32,430 nucleotides of DNA from Anaerolineae bacterium (GTDB taxonomy: Bacteria; Chloroflexota; Anaerolineae; JAFGEY01), in the NCBI GenBank assembly GCA_016929205.1, contig JAFGJF010000180.1:1-32430 (forward strand), written 5' to 3'. The translations under genes and the position numbers were made by a program. The notes beneath the pieces were generated by a model. The model saw only the letters and a list, made by a program, of their open reading frames with translations, did not search any database and was not told the origin of the DNA. Positions 23,596 to 31,359 of the stretch are shown piece after piece. Each line of letters opens with the position of its first letter. Position 1 is the first letter of the stretch.

Positions 23596-23671
23596 TGGCG
23601 CGCCCAGGGGGACTCGAACCCACAGCCTACGCCTTCGTAGGGCGGCGCTCTATCCATTGAGCTATGGGCGC
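23596..23671 (-). tRNA. tRNA-Arg (anticodon ACG)
   Basis: A perfect 7-bp acceptor GCGCCCA/TGGGCGC, D stem GCTC/GAGC, anticodon loop CTACGAA (U33, anticodon ACG) and T loop TTCGAGT. A G discriminator is followed by an encoded CCA (23596-23598). Two non-pairs are seen, at 27-43 and 50-64. The A34 of the anticodon is normally deaminated to inosine by TadA. Confidence 0.9.
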
Positions 23672-23689
23672 GGATACGACAGTAGTCAG

Positions 23690-23779
23690 CGGGGAGGCAG
23701 GGATTTGAACCCTGGAAGGAGCTTTTGACCCCTTAACCGCTTAGCAGGCGGCCCCATTCGACCACTCTGGCACCTCCCC
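23690..23779 (-). tRNA. tRNA-Ser (anticodon GCT)
   Basis: Acceptor GGGGAGG/CCTCCCC, anticodon loop CTGCTAA (anticodon GCT), a long class-II variable arm and T arm CAGGG-TTCAAAT-CCCTG. The 3' CCA is not encoded (the next bases are CTG), so it must be added. Confidence 0.92.
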
Positions 23780-23791
23780 AGATTTTGGCAG

Positions 23792-23880
23792 CGGAGGGAG
23801 AGGGATTCGAACCCCCGGTGACCTTTACAAGCCACAACGGTTTTCAAGACCGCCGCCATCAACCGCTCGGCCATCCCTCC
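23792..23880 (-). tRNA. tRNA-Ser (anticodon TGA)
   Basis: Acceptor GGAGGGA/TCCCTCC, D arm with GCCGAGCGGTTGATGGC, anticodon loop CTTGAAA (anticodon TGA), a long variable arm and T loop TTCGAAT. No encoded CCA. It is the first of the three tRNAs in transcription order. Confidence 0.93.
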
Positions 23881-23974
23881 AAATTGCTGGGCGACCTGCC
23901 GTTTGTAACAGGCTCGCTATCCCGACACCGACTTACCTGTTCATAGACGGCCCTCTCCGTCCGGCACGAAAACC

Positions 23975-24003
23975 AGTATACCAGAAAACACTCCAAATGT
24001 CAA
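23975..24003 (-). promoter_or_regulatory. promoter of the tRNA operon
   Basis: On the minus strand TTGACA (23998-24003), a 17-base spacer and TATACT (23975-23980). Transcription would start near 23968, leaving an 88-base leader before tRNA-Ser(TGA). The -35 box lies only six bases past the stop of the GT gene at 24009. Confidence 0.75.
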
Positions 24004-24008
24004 AACTG

Positions 24009-25397
24009 TTATGGCCTTCTCATTCGCCTGCCGAGCAGCCTTTGTTTCGTCTGCCGCAGCCATTTGGTAAAGCGAATAAATCTCCCGCGCTCGTATCCGG
24101 CCACCAGATCCCGCAAATGCTCGACTTCGGCAACAGAGATCGAGCCGCGCCGCCCCGGATCCAACGCAGCCTTGTCCGGCGCACGACGAGGATCGCGGCA
24201 AAAGGCGATCAATGGCAAAGCGGCCTTTTCCCAGGTCAAGCCCTGGCGCACTTGCTCGAACCGGCCGTCTCCCGCCTGTCCCCGCCCGTCCAGCAACTTG
24301 AGTATCGCCGTTGCGACGCCATCCACGTCCTCGTAATCGACGACCATACCCAGCTGACGATCTTGAACCAACTGTGCCGTCTCGTCCCCGCGCGTGATGA
24401 CCATCGGCAGTCCCGCCCAAATGTAATCCAAAACCCGAGTGCGGAAAGCCAGCCGCGTTTCCAACGTATCGTAATGCAAAGAAAGCGCAACATCACTTTC
24501 CAGCAAGGCACCGGCCCAGTCGGCGTATGGCACCCAATCGCCAAAAAAAACGGCCCGATCCACGAGTCCCAGCGATTGAGCCAACTCGCGCGCCTGGTCG
24601 AGCCAGGTTGGGGTTTGGGCCATCTCGGGATTCGGGTGACGCGTCCCCGGAAAGATCAATCGCACATCGTCGCGCTTGCGCCATACCTGGGCCACGGCGC
24701 GAATCGCGGTCAGTGGATCGAGCCACGTCCACAAACCGCCGCCCCACAAAATCACCTTGTCTCGAGCGCCAATGCCGGGCCAGACTTCTCGAAAGACCGG
24801 ACGACGGGCAGCAGGCCGCCCTTCGGGCATGCCAAAAGGCACGACATCAACCAACCTGCGAAGCGATACGTCATCCTCAAATGTGTGCGCATTAATACGA
24901 CCATGCGCTTCTAACAGCCCCAACCACCAATCTCGCTGGCGCTCGCTGGCACACACAAAGAAATCCCCGGCGATATACGCCTGTGCAAGAACACGCTGTA
25001 AATGGGCCACCTGGGTCTTGTCCAAAAAGAGCGTTTCGGCCAAAAAGGGATCATAGCCATCGACAACCAGCGCCGCAGGCGAGCGTAACAGTGCAGGCGC
25101 GCGGTCCAGCCATACCGCAGGAACGATGACCACCTGGGCCTGCTTGATGGCTTGCTCAAGCGCCGGATCTTGAGGGTGCTGGTATTCAAGTATGGAAAAA
25201 TCCTGTACAGGATCGAGCGTGCAATTGCCCGGCACGGCAAGCGCAACGCGGATCTGTTGCGCCAGGAACTGCCGGGCCAGAACCCGCGCCAGGTGATAAT
25301 ATCGAATTCCCGGTCCGGCCATCTGCGCGCCAACCACATCGTGACTGATCACCAGCACCCCAATACGCTTTTTCCCCTGGCTCACATTCTCACTCAT
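24009..25397 (-). CDS. GT-B glycosyltransferase (family 4-like)
   Basis: A 462-aa cytosolic glycosyltransferase. The N-terminal Rossmann half opens IGVLVISHDVVGAQMAGPGIRYYHLARVLA, with a Gly-rich acceptor loop. The C-terminal half shows KVILWGGGLWTWLDPLTAIRAVAQVW, LIFPGTRHPNPEM, VFFGDWVPYADWAGALLESDVALSLHYDTLETRLAFRTRVLDYIWAGLPMVIT, which is the donor-binding region of this GT subfamily. A basic C-terminal tail (GRRMRRP) may touch the membrane. ATG 25397 overlaps the stop of the upstream GT-C gene by 8 bases; ATG 25418 is an alternative. It is the last gene of the leftward GT operon. Donor and acceptor are unknown. Confidence 0.85.
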   Translation of the reverse strand: MSENVSQGKKRIGVLVISHDVVGAQMAGPGIRYYHLARVLARQFLAQQIRVALAVPGNCTLDPVQDFSILEYQHPQDPALEQAIKQAQVVIVPAVWLDRAPALLRSPAALVVDGYDPFLAETLFLDKTQVAHLQRVLAQAYIAGDFFVCASERQRDWWLGLLEAHGRINAHTFEDDVSLRRLVDVVPFGMPEGRPAARRPVFREVWPGIGARDKVILWGGGLWTWLDPLTAIRAVAQVWRKRDDVRLIFPGTRHPNPEMAQTPTWLDQARELAQSLGLVDRAVFFGDWVPYADWAGALLESDVALSLHYDTLETRLAFRTRVLDYIWAGLPMVITRGDETAQLVQDRQLGMVVDYEDVDGVATAILKLLDGRGQAGDGRFEQVRQGLTWEKAALPLIAFCRDPRRAPDKAALDPGRRGSISVAEVEHLRDLVAGYERGRFIRFTKWLRQTKQRLLGRRMRRP

Positions 25398-26865
25398 TCC
25401 CCGGTACCAATTCACCATCCTTGTACCAAAAAACGCTGGTACCTGGCTCACTGCTGATTCGACGCACATACCTGTCCCGATCGGCCAGCGGTATCTTGCT
25501 CAATTCGGTATCGAGCACAACCTTGACGTCAAACTCGTAGCCAAAAACAATGCTCGCCGATGGAAACGTATTTCGAAACGTAAATGTATACCCGGTATGA
25601 TCGGGCAGATCGACGAGTAAAACGGTGGCATTGGCAGGCAAGCTCTTACCTTGCACCTCCAATTGCGCGAGCACCGCCTCGTTCATATCGCCGGATCGCC
25701 TGAACCAGGCGCAACGATACTCGAGAACAAAGGCATTCAAAGCGACATAGACGATGATGATCGCCGCCGCCGTGCGCCTCACCCACACAGCGTGCCGCCT
25801 GGCCTCATCCCACATGCCGACAAGTAGAACGGCAAACACCATTGCGATACCCAGTGATGCTACAAAACTTGAACGTTCCGAAACGATAAAGATCACTGGC
25901 CCCAACGTCAAAACAGACCAGGCCATCGCGAATAACAGGGCGCGCGTGTGCTGTTTGTTAACCGACCAGAGCCGCTTACGCAGCCACACACCCACACTTG
26001 CCACGATAACGGTCGAGGAAAGGACAAGCACGGAAACGGGCAAAAATGACCACGTATGCCACGTTTCCCAAAACGCAAAATTGTTCGGCAGCAAAAAGAG
26101 ACCGATCAGCCCATAATAGGCCAGATTCATCGCAAAACGAAGCATACTCGCGTTGAGATAACCGGAATAGGCGCTTCCCAGTGGGAGTCGAAACGCCAGG
26201 AAAGCAACCCAAAACAAAACCATAAAAACCACCGGCCACGTCGAGCGCCAATCCAACCGCTTGTTTTTGAACCATCTCCCCCACAGCACGTCGTAGGCAA
26301 AAAACATCGCCGGAAAGGCCAGGGCCGTCTCTTTGGACGCAAAAGCCAACAACGAACTTGGGCCGGCGATCGACAGCCAGGCGTACTGGCCTCGCTTGCG
26401 TGCCAACACAAAGGCAATCATGCTTGTCGAGACAAACCATGCGGCACACAACTCGTTCGTCCCCGCCAACCACAGAACCCCCTCGGCGTGCGTGGCAAAC
26501 ACGGAACAGATCAAGGTGGCTAAAAGGCCGATACGTTGATCGCTGCTGAGCAAATGGGCCAAAACGCCCACATTTGCACAAACGAGCCCATATACCAGGG
26601 CGCAGACCAGGCGGTACCCAACGGGATTGAGCGAAAACCACCGCCAACACAAGGCGATAAACACATCGTGCACAGGGCGGTACGAGCCGCTGCGCAGTCC
26701 GGTAAACCAACCCGGAACGCTGTCCCACGAAACATGCATGTTCCGCACAAATGCCGGCCAATCGTCGCCACAGAAATAGCTGTCCAGCCAGGGCAAAAGC
26801 AGGATCAAGGACAGCAAAACACCCAGGCCGCAATACCTGGCATATACAACGAGCGATCTCTGCAT
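25390..26865 (-). CDS. polytopic membrane protein, putative GT-C glycosyltransferase
   Basis: A 491-aa membrane protein with about ten to eleven hydrophobic segments. After TM1 the loop DSYFCGDDWPAFVRNM carries paired acidic residues of the kind that act as catalytic base in GT-C enzymes, and GSYRPVHDVF follows. The rest resembles uncharacterised membrane proteins of polysaccharide loci (MFFAYDVLWGRWFKNKRLDW, WETWHTWSFLPVSVLVLSS). The soluble C-terminal ~100 residues end VFWYKDGELVPGNE. The start is ambiguous between ATG 26865 and TTG 26868, the latter having better spacing to AGGAG. It lies between two GT-B genes, 15 bases after one and overlapping the other. The GT-C assignment is an inference. 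Confidence 0.75.
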   Translation of the reverse strand: MQRSLVVYARYCGLGVLLSLILLLPWLDSYFCGDDWPAFVRNMHVSWDSVPGWFTGLRSGSYRPVHDVFIALCWRWFSLNPVGYRLVCALVYGLVCANVGVLAHLLSSDQRIGLLATLICSVFATHAEGVLWLAGTNELCAAWFVSTSMIAFVLARKRGQYAWLSIAGPSSLLAFASKETALAFPAMFFAYDVLWGRWFKNKRLDWRSTWPVVFMVLFWVAFLAFRLPLGSAYSGYLNASMLRFAMNLAYYGLIGLFLLPNNFAFWETWHTWSFLPVSVLVLSSTVIVASVGVWLRKRLWSVNKQHTRALLFAMAWSVLTLGPVIFIVSERSSFVASLGIAMVFAVLLVGMWDEARRHAVWVRRTAAAIIIVYVALNAFVLEYRCAWFRRSGDMNEAVLAQLEVQGKSLPANATVLLVDLPDHTGYTFTFRNTFPSASIVFGYEFDVKVVLDTELSKIPLADRDRYVRRISSEPGTSVFWYKDGELVPGNE

Positions 26866-26880
26866 CAATGTCGGCAGCTC

Positions 26881-27987
26881 CTAACCATTTTCTTGAGTGA
26901 CGTCCAGCGCAGACAGCAACGAGTGCGCAGTGCGCTTCCAGTCCAGTCCTCTTGCGTGCAAGATGCCATCTTGACTCAATGCCTGCCGCAAATCACGATC
27001 GTCCAGCAGCCGTGCCATTGCCGACGATATCGCCTCCACGCTGTCCGGATCGACCGTCAGCGCAGCCTTGCCGACGGCCTCGGGCAAACTGGTCGTCTCG
27101 CTTGTGATCACCGGCGTGCCGCAAGCCATCGCCTCGACAGGTGGCAGGCCAAACCCTTCATAGAGCGAAGGATAAACCAGAATCGTGGCCTGGCGATAAA
27201 GAGCAGGCAAATCCTCTTGTGCAATGAAACCGGGCAAAAGGACGCCGGACGACCGCGCACGTTCGACAAGCGATCCACTTTCCCACCGCCGCAGTCCCAC
27301 CCATACCATCTGCGGCAAAGAGGCCCGGCGTTCTCTCAAGCCCAAGTAGGCATCAAGCAGCCTCGCCAAATTTTTTCGCGGATGGATGTTGCCCACGGCC
27401 AAAATGTATCCTGGTTCCAGGCCATAGCGTCGCACAATTCGAGCATCATCTACACCCGCATCACCATCGTATGCCGGCTTGAATGCGGCATCTATCCCGG
27501 GATAGACGACAACGATCTTGTGACCAGATCGGGGATGAAACCGCTCAAGCTCGCGCCGCGTGAACTCGGACAGTGCAATCACCCGCTCCGAACGCCAAAC
27601 CGCAAACCCGGTCAGCCAGCGCATGTAAAAGGCAATAAAGCGAGGAAAATACTCGGGATGGGCGCGAAAAGACAGATCGTGAACCAGGACAGTCCCCCGG
27701 CAGGGCGTCAACGGCGGCAAAAAAAAGGTCGAAACATACCAATCTGCCTCCAACCGGCGCAGCACCCTGGTCTGCTGCCACAGCAAAAAAGGGAGGCGTC
27801 GGTACGGACCGAGGTTGACTTGGGCAAACATAGGCGGCAAATCCAATGCCTTGCCCCAGTCACAGGTGAGCAGGCTCACGCGGATGGCCGGCTCCAACTC
27901 GGCCAGTCCGGCGATCAATCCCGCCAAGTAACTTTCATTTCCGCCGCGCTGCCGGCCGATTTCAGTTGCATTGATTACCAGGTGCAC
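26881..27987 (-). CDS. family 4 glycosyltransferase (mannosyl/rhamnosyl-type GT-B)
   Basis: A 368-aa GT-B enzyme. The acceptor half has INATEIGRQRGGNESYLAGLIAGL and VLVHDLSFRAHPEYFPRF; the junction segment VIALSEFTRRELERFHPRSGHKIVVVYPGID is typical of GT4. The donor half shows YILAVGNIHPRKNLARLLDAY and ATILVYPSLYEGFGLPPVEAMACGTPVITS with the E-x7-E motif. I chose GTG 27987 because GAGGA lies seven bases before it; GTG 27993 is possible. It is the first gene of the leftward operon, from the divergent promoter at 28020-28048. The likely role is adding a hexose to a lipid-linked glycan. Confidence 0.88.
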   Translation of the reverse strand: MHLVINATEIGRQRGGNESYLAGLIAGLAELEPAIRVSLLTCDWGKALDLPPMFAQVNLGPYRRLPFLLWQQTRVLRRLEADWYVSTFFLPPLTPCRGTVLVHDLSFRAHPEYFPRFIAFYMRWLTGFAVWRSERVIALSEFTRRELERFHPRSGHKIVVVYPGIDAAFKPAYDGDAGVDDARIVRRYGLEPGYILAVGNIHPRKNLARLLDAYLGLRERRASLPQMVWVGLRRWESGSLVERARSSGVLLPGFIAQEDLPALYRQATILVYPSLYEGFGLPPVEAMACGTPVITSETTSLPEAVGKAALTVDPDSVEAISSAMARLLDDRDLRQALSQDGILHARGLDWKRTAHSLLSALDVTQENG

Positions 27988-28005
27988 AAACACATCCTCA
28001 TCGTT

Positions 28006-28034
28006 TTGACCACGCCTGTATATTATGCTAAAAT
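28006..28034 (+). promoter_or_regulatory. rightward promoter of the GT operon
   Basis: TTGACC (28006-28011), a 17-base spacer and TAAAAT (28029-28034) with TGC before it. The start near 28041 leaves about 37 bases to ATG 28078. It overlaps the leftward promoter. Confidence 0.7.
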
Positions 28035-28048
28035 CCGCATTCCGTCAA
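28020..28048 (-). promoter_or_regulatory. leftward promoter of the GT operon
   Basis: On the minus strand TTGACG (28043-28048), a 17-base spacer and TAATAT (28020-28025). The start near 28013 leaves about 26 bases to GTG 27987. It shares 15 bases with the rightward promoter. Confidence 0.65.
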
Positions 28049-28077
28049 GCGCATCCACTTTGTAGAGCAGGGAACAG

Positions 28078-28986
28078 ATGGAATTGACCGTCCTTATTTT
28101 GAACTGGAACGCCGCGGACGATACGGTGCGCTGTGTGCAACAGATCGCCACCTGGCAGCAATTGCACCCCACCATCCTTGTCGTCGACAACGCCTCGTCG
28201 GATGGCAGTCGCGAGGCAATCACTCAGGCGTGCCCCGACGTGAAATTGTTATGTAATCAAGTGAACGGCGGCTTTGCCGGTGGAAACAACCTGGGGATCA
28301 AACACGCGCTCGCATCCGGCAGCAGTGCGCCTTTGCTGCTGTTGAACAATGACGCCCAGATCGGCGAACGAGATGCCATTCGCCTGCTGCAAAGCCTTCA
28401 CGAGAATTCACAGATCGGCCTGATTGGCCCGCTCCTCTATGACGCTCAACACAAAGATCGACTGCTGTCGGCAGGGAGCCGCGATCCCGCTTTACACCAT
28501 CATTCGCACATCTACCACCTGCCCGCCAGCGGCCTCATCCAGATCGTCGAATGCGTGCCGGGAACCGTTATTTTGATTCGTGATCAGGTCTTTCGCACGC
28601 TGGGCCTCCTGGATGAGGACTATTTTTTTGGCAGCGAAATCGCCGATTTGTGCTTGCAGGCCCGGCAGCACAACATCTTGAGCGCGATCGATACCCGTTC
28701 GAAAGCATTTCATCACATCGAACGCTCTCTGAATTTCCGCAGTGCGCTCTATCCCTATTACATTATCCGCAACCGGTTTCTGCTGATCCGCAAATTCCAC
28801 CGCAAGTGGCGAGCATTGCTCTATGCATTCTGGGCGTTGTACAGTCTGGCCTTGGCATGTCGAGTGCGCATCGGCAGGCAGCGGGCCACGGCTCGCGCCA
28901 TCTATTTCGGCCTCGTCGATGGCCTGAAAGGGCGATTTGGCGGGCAGAACGAGCGCATCTTGCGCCAGGTCCGTGGCGAACGATGA
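28078..28986 (+). CDS. family 2 glycosyltransferase (rhamnosyltransferase-like)
   Basis: A 302-aa GT-A enzyme. LTVLILNWNAADDTVRCVQQI opens the nucleotide-binding fold, followed by ILVVDNASSDGSREAI (first Asp pair), NGGFAGGNNLGIKHAL and LLLLNNDAQIG (the DxD-like metal site) and then VECVPGTVILIRDQVFRTLGLLDEDYFFGSEIADLCLQARQ (acceptor loop with the ED-like base). A hydrophobic segment near the C terminus (LLYAFWALYSLALACRVRI) could bring it to the membrane. ATG 28078 follows AGGGAAC. The stop overlaps the next start as ATGA. It probably extends a repeat unit of an exopolysaccharide. Confidence 0.9.
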   Translation: MELTVLILNWNAADDTVRCVQQIATWQQLHPTILVVDNASSDGSREAITQACPDVKLLCNQVNGGFAGGNNLGIKHALASGSSAPLLLLNNDAQIGERDAIRLLQSLHENSQIGLIGPLLYDAQHKDRLLSAGSRDPALHHHSHIYHLPASGLIQIVECVPGTVILIRDQVFRTLGLLDEDYFFGSEIADLCLQARQHNILSAIDTRSKAFHHIERSLNFRSALYPYYIIRNRFLLIRKFHRKWRALLYAFWALYSLALACRVRIGRQRATARAIYFGLVDGLKGRFGGQNERILRQVRGER

Positions 28987-30005
28987 ACATTCTCTACCAC
29001 CTCTCGACCTTGCCACCCAAAATGCCCCGGGCTGAAGCACTATCCCAGGAAACCGCCGCCCTGTGCGCGGCACTAAACGGTCAGGTGATTCACGTCAACC
29101 CCAACGAACACCTGCCCCTGCCCATCCCTCGCCTGCTTTTCGGATTTCACAAACTCGGAACGCTGCGACATCTCGAGCCAACAATAGACATCCATCACTT
29201 TTACAACCCGGATCCATTTCCGTTTCCCTACCTGCACCTGATGCGGCGTCCGGTCATCTATTTCATCACCTGTGGTGTGGGATCACACTGTCCCGCCCAC
29301 ATTCGCACGTTTGCCTCATTTGCCGCCGTCTCGGTGTCCGATCGGCGCAGCAAAAAGCGGCTGGAATCGTGGGGACTAAAAAACGTCGTTCTGCTCCCCC
29401 CGGGGATCGACACCGCTCGCTTTACGTACTCGCCGCTGCCTCTCCAATCCGAGATCCGGCTGATGGTTGGATCGGCACCATGGACAAGAGCGCAGTTCCA
29501 AAGCAAAGGTGTTCTGGCGCTGCTGCAAGCCGCACAGCAGATGCCCGATCTCAAGCTGATTTTCCTGTGGCGGGGCGTTTTGCACCAGGAAATGACGCGC
29601 CTGGTGCAAGATATGAACGTCGAAAGCCAGGTCACCGTTCTGAACAAAACGGTCGACGTCAATCGCGTTTTGGCAGGCGTCCACGCCGGGATCACACTTG
29701 CCGAAAGGCCGGGGATCATCAAGTCATACCCGCATTCGCTGCTCGACACGCTGGCTGCCGGCAAGCCCGTCCTGGTCAGCCGGGCCATCCCCATGTCCGA
29801 TTACGTAAGAGAAAAAGGATGTGGCCAGGTGGTACAGCGCGTTACCCCGGACGGCATTCTAGACGCCATTCAGTTGCTAAGAGACACCTATGACGCCTGC
29901 CAGCTGGTCGCGCGCCGGGTTGGACAACAAGACTTTAGGCAGCAAAACATGATCGCTTCCTTTCAAGCGGCCTACGAATCCATTCTTGAGGCGCAAAAAC
30001 GATGA
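28983..30005 (+). CDS. GT-B glycosyltransferase
   Basis: A 340-aa protein, shorter than usual GT4 enzymes. MNILYHLSTLPPKMPRAEALSQETAAL opens the acceptor domain, which is compact. The switch region VSVSDRRSKKRLESWGLKNVVLLPPGIDTARF is typical for GT4. The donor half has GVLALLQAAQQMPDLKLIFLWRG and AGITLAERPGIIKSYPHSLLDTLAAGKPVLVSRAIP in place of the usual E-x7-E segment. The ATG is set at 28983 by the ATGA overlap; a longer frame begins at 28650 inside the previous gene and was rejected. The last gene starts on this gene's stop codon (ATGA at 30002). Donor and acceptor are unknown. Confidence 0.85.
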   Translation: MNILYHLSTLPPKMPRAEALSQETAALCAALNGQVIHVNPNEHLPLPIPRLLFGFHKLGTLRHLEPTIDIHHFYNPDPFPFPYLHLMRRPVIYFITCGVGSHCPAHIRTFASFAAVSVSDRRSKKRLESWGLKNVVLLPPGIDTARFTYSPLPLQSEIRLMVGSAPWTRAQFQSKGVLALLQAAQQMPDLKLIFLWRGVLHQEMTRLVQDMNVESQVTVLNKTVDVNRVLAGVHAGITLAERPGIIKSYPHSLLDTLAAGKPVLVSRAIPMSDYVREKGCGQVVQRVTPDGILDAIQLLRDTYDACQLVARRVGQQDFRQQNMIASFQAAYESILEAQKR

Positions 30006-31291
30006 ACATCTTGCACGTGGTCCACACCTATCCGCCTTCGATGGGCGGCTCACAGTGGCTGGTCAAAAACCTATCCGAGCAGCTTGTCACACGCTATAAC
30101 GATACGGTAACGGTGTTCACAACCAACGCCTACCATACCGAGTATTTCTGGAGCGACAAGGGCGCTGTGATGCCCGCAGGTACAGAGAGCATCAACGGCG
30201 TGACCGTGCGCCGCTTTGCCGTGTTCAACAAGCTGAGCACGGTGCGCATGCTGCTTGCCGGGGCAGCATACCGGCTGCGCCTGCCGTACAACGATTGGCT
30301 GCGCACCCTCTATAACGGCCCCATCGTGCCCGGCCTGGCGCGCGCCATCGCAGAAAGCGACGCCGACGTCGTATTCGCTACGGCTTTTCCCCTTTTGCAC
30401 ATGTATCACGCGCTCGCCGGGGCCAGGCAAGCAGGCATACCCATCGTTTTCCTGGGAGCGATCCATACCGCCGAAGAATGGGGTTACAACCGTTCGATGA
30501 TTTACCGGGCCATCCAGCAAGCGGATGCCTATATTGCCCACACCACCTTTGAACGAGACTATTTGGTTCGGCGTGGGATCGACCCATCCAGGATATCCAT
30601 CGTCGGCGCAGGCGTAGACAGTGACACACTGAACAAGGGAGACGGCACAAAGGTCAGAGAGCAGTACAGTTGGCACGATGCGCCCGTGGTAACGATGCTG
30701 GCCAAACAGACCGAGCGCAAGCGCTTTGACGTGTTGCTGGAGGCCATGCAGCATGTATGGCGCGTGGTTCCCGATGCCCGCCTGCTGCTTGCCGGCGGGC
30801 GCACCCCCTACTCGGCCCGCATTGATGACATGATCCAGGCGCTGCCCACCGAACGGCAAGATCACGTCGTTGTCGTCAGTGACTTTTCCGAACAGGACAA
30901 GGCCGACCTGCTGGCCGCGTGTGACGTTTTTGTCCTTTCGTCCGGCCACGAGTCTTTTGGCATCGCCTTTGTCGAAGCCTGGGCTTGCGCCAGGCCCGTC
31001 ATCGGCACGCGCAGCGGCGCGATCCCATCGGTGATTGCCGAGGGGCACGATGGCCTGTTGGCCGAATACGGCGACGGTACCAGCCTTGCACAAGCCATCC
31101 TCTCGTTGCTGGCCGACCCGAAGCAACGTGCCAGAATGGGACAGGCAGGGAAAAAAAAGGTACAGGAAAACTATACGTGGGACATTGTCACCGACCGCGT
31201 GCGAGCCATATACGACGGATGCACCCAATCGCGCAAGCACACCCACCAAGCAAACACTCGGAAGAATAGGGCAAGAAACCGGGATTTTTGA
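30002..31291 (+). CDS. family 4 glycosyltransferase
   Basis: A 429-aa GT-B enzyme. MNILHVVHTYPPSMGGSQWLVKNLSEQL is the conserved GT4 opening with a Gly-Gly acceptor loop, and ADAYIAHTTFERDYLVRRGIDPSRISIVGAGVD is the junction. The donor half has VTMLAKQTERKRFDVLLEAM, ARLLLAGGRTPYS and CDVFVLSSGHESFGIAFVEAWACARPVIGTRSGAIP with E-x7-E. A short basic tail (HTHQANTRKNRARNRDF) is unusual. The ATG is set by overlap with the previous stop. It is the last gene of the rightward operon, and an inverted repeat follows at 31275-31306. Confidence 0.9.
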   Translation: MNILHVVHTYPPSMGGSQWLVKNLSEQLVTRYNDTVTVFTTNAYHTEYFWSDKGAVMPAGTESINGVTVRRFAVFNKLSTVRMLLAGAAYRLRLPYNDWLRTLYNGPIVPGLARAIAESDADVVFATAFPLLHMYHALAGARQAGIPIVFLGAIHTAEEWGYNRSMIYRAIQQADAYIAHTTFERDYLVRRGIDPSRISIVGAGVDSDTLNKGDGTKVREQYSWHDAPVVTMLAKQTERKRFDVLLEAMQHVWRVVPDARLLLAGGRTPYSARIDDMIQALPTERQDHVVVVSDFSEQDKADLLAACDVFVLSSGHESFGIAFVEAWACARPVIGTRSGAIPSVIAEGHDGLLAEYGDGTSLAQAILSLLADPKQRARMGQAGKKKVQENYTWDIVTDRVRAIYDGCTQSRKHTHQANTRKNRARNRDF

Positions 31292-31306
31292 CAAAACCCC
31301 GGTTTC
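31275..31306. terminator. inverted repeat between convergent genes, possible terminator
   Basis: GAAACCGGG (31275-31283) and CCCGGTTTC (31298-31306) form a perfect 9-bp stem; the 14-base loop can pair further (TTTT with AAAA). The left arm overlaps the end of the GT gene. No strong T-run follows on either strand, so termination is only inferred from placement. Confidence 0.45.
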
Positions 31307-31359
31307 CGATCCCGCATGAACGCTCGTGCCAAAAAGCGAAAATGTTGGTGCAGATAGAC

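Noticed and set aside
26536..28065. A 509-codon open frame on the plus strand opposite the GT-C and GT4 genes
   Set aside because: It is the antisense of two genes with clear family motifs, lacks a ribosome site and recognisable domains, and the base bias explains its length.
28650..28982. N-terminal extension of the GT gene starting inside the GT2 gene
   Set aside because: The ATG at 28983 overlaps the previous stop as ATGA and begins a normal GT fold; the extension has no family resemblance.
30071..31294. 407-codon minus-strand frame over the last GT4 gene
   Set aside because: Antisense of a clear GT4 enzyme; no domain and no ribosome site.
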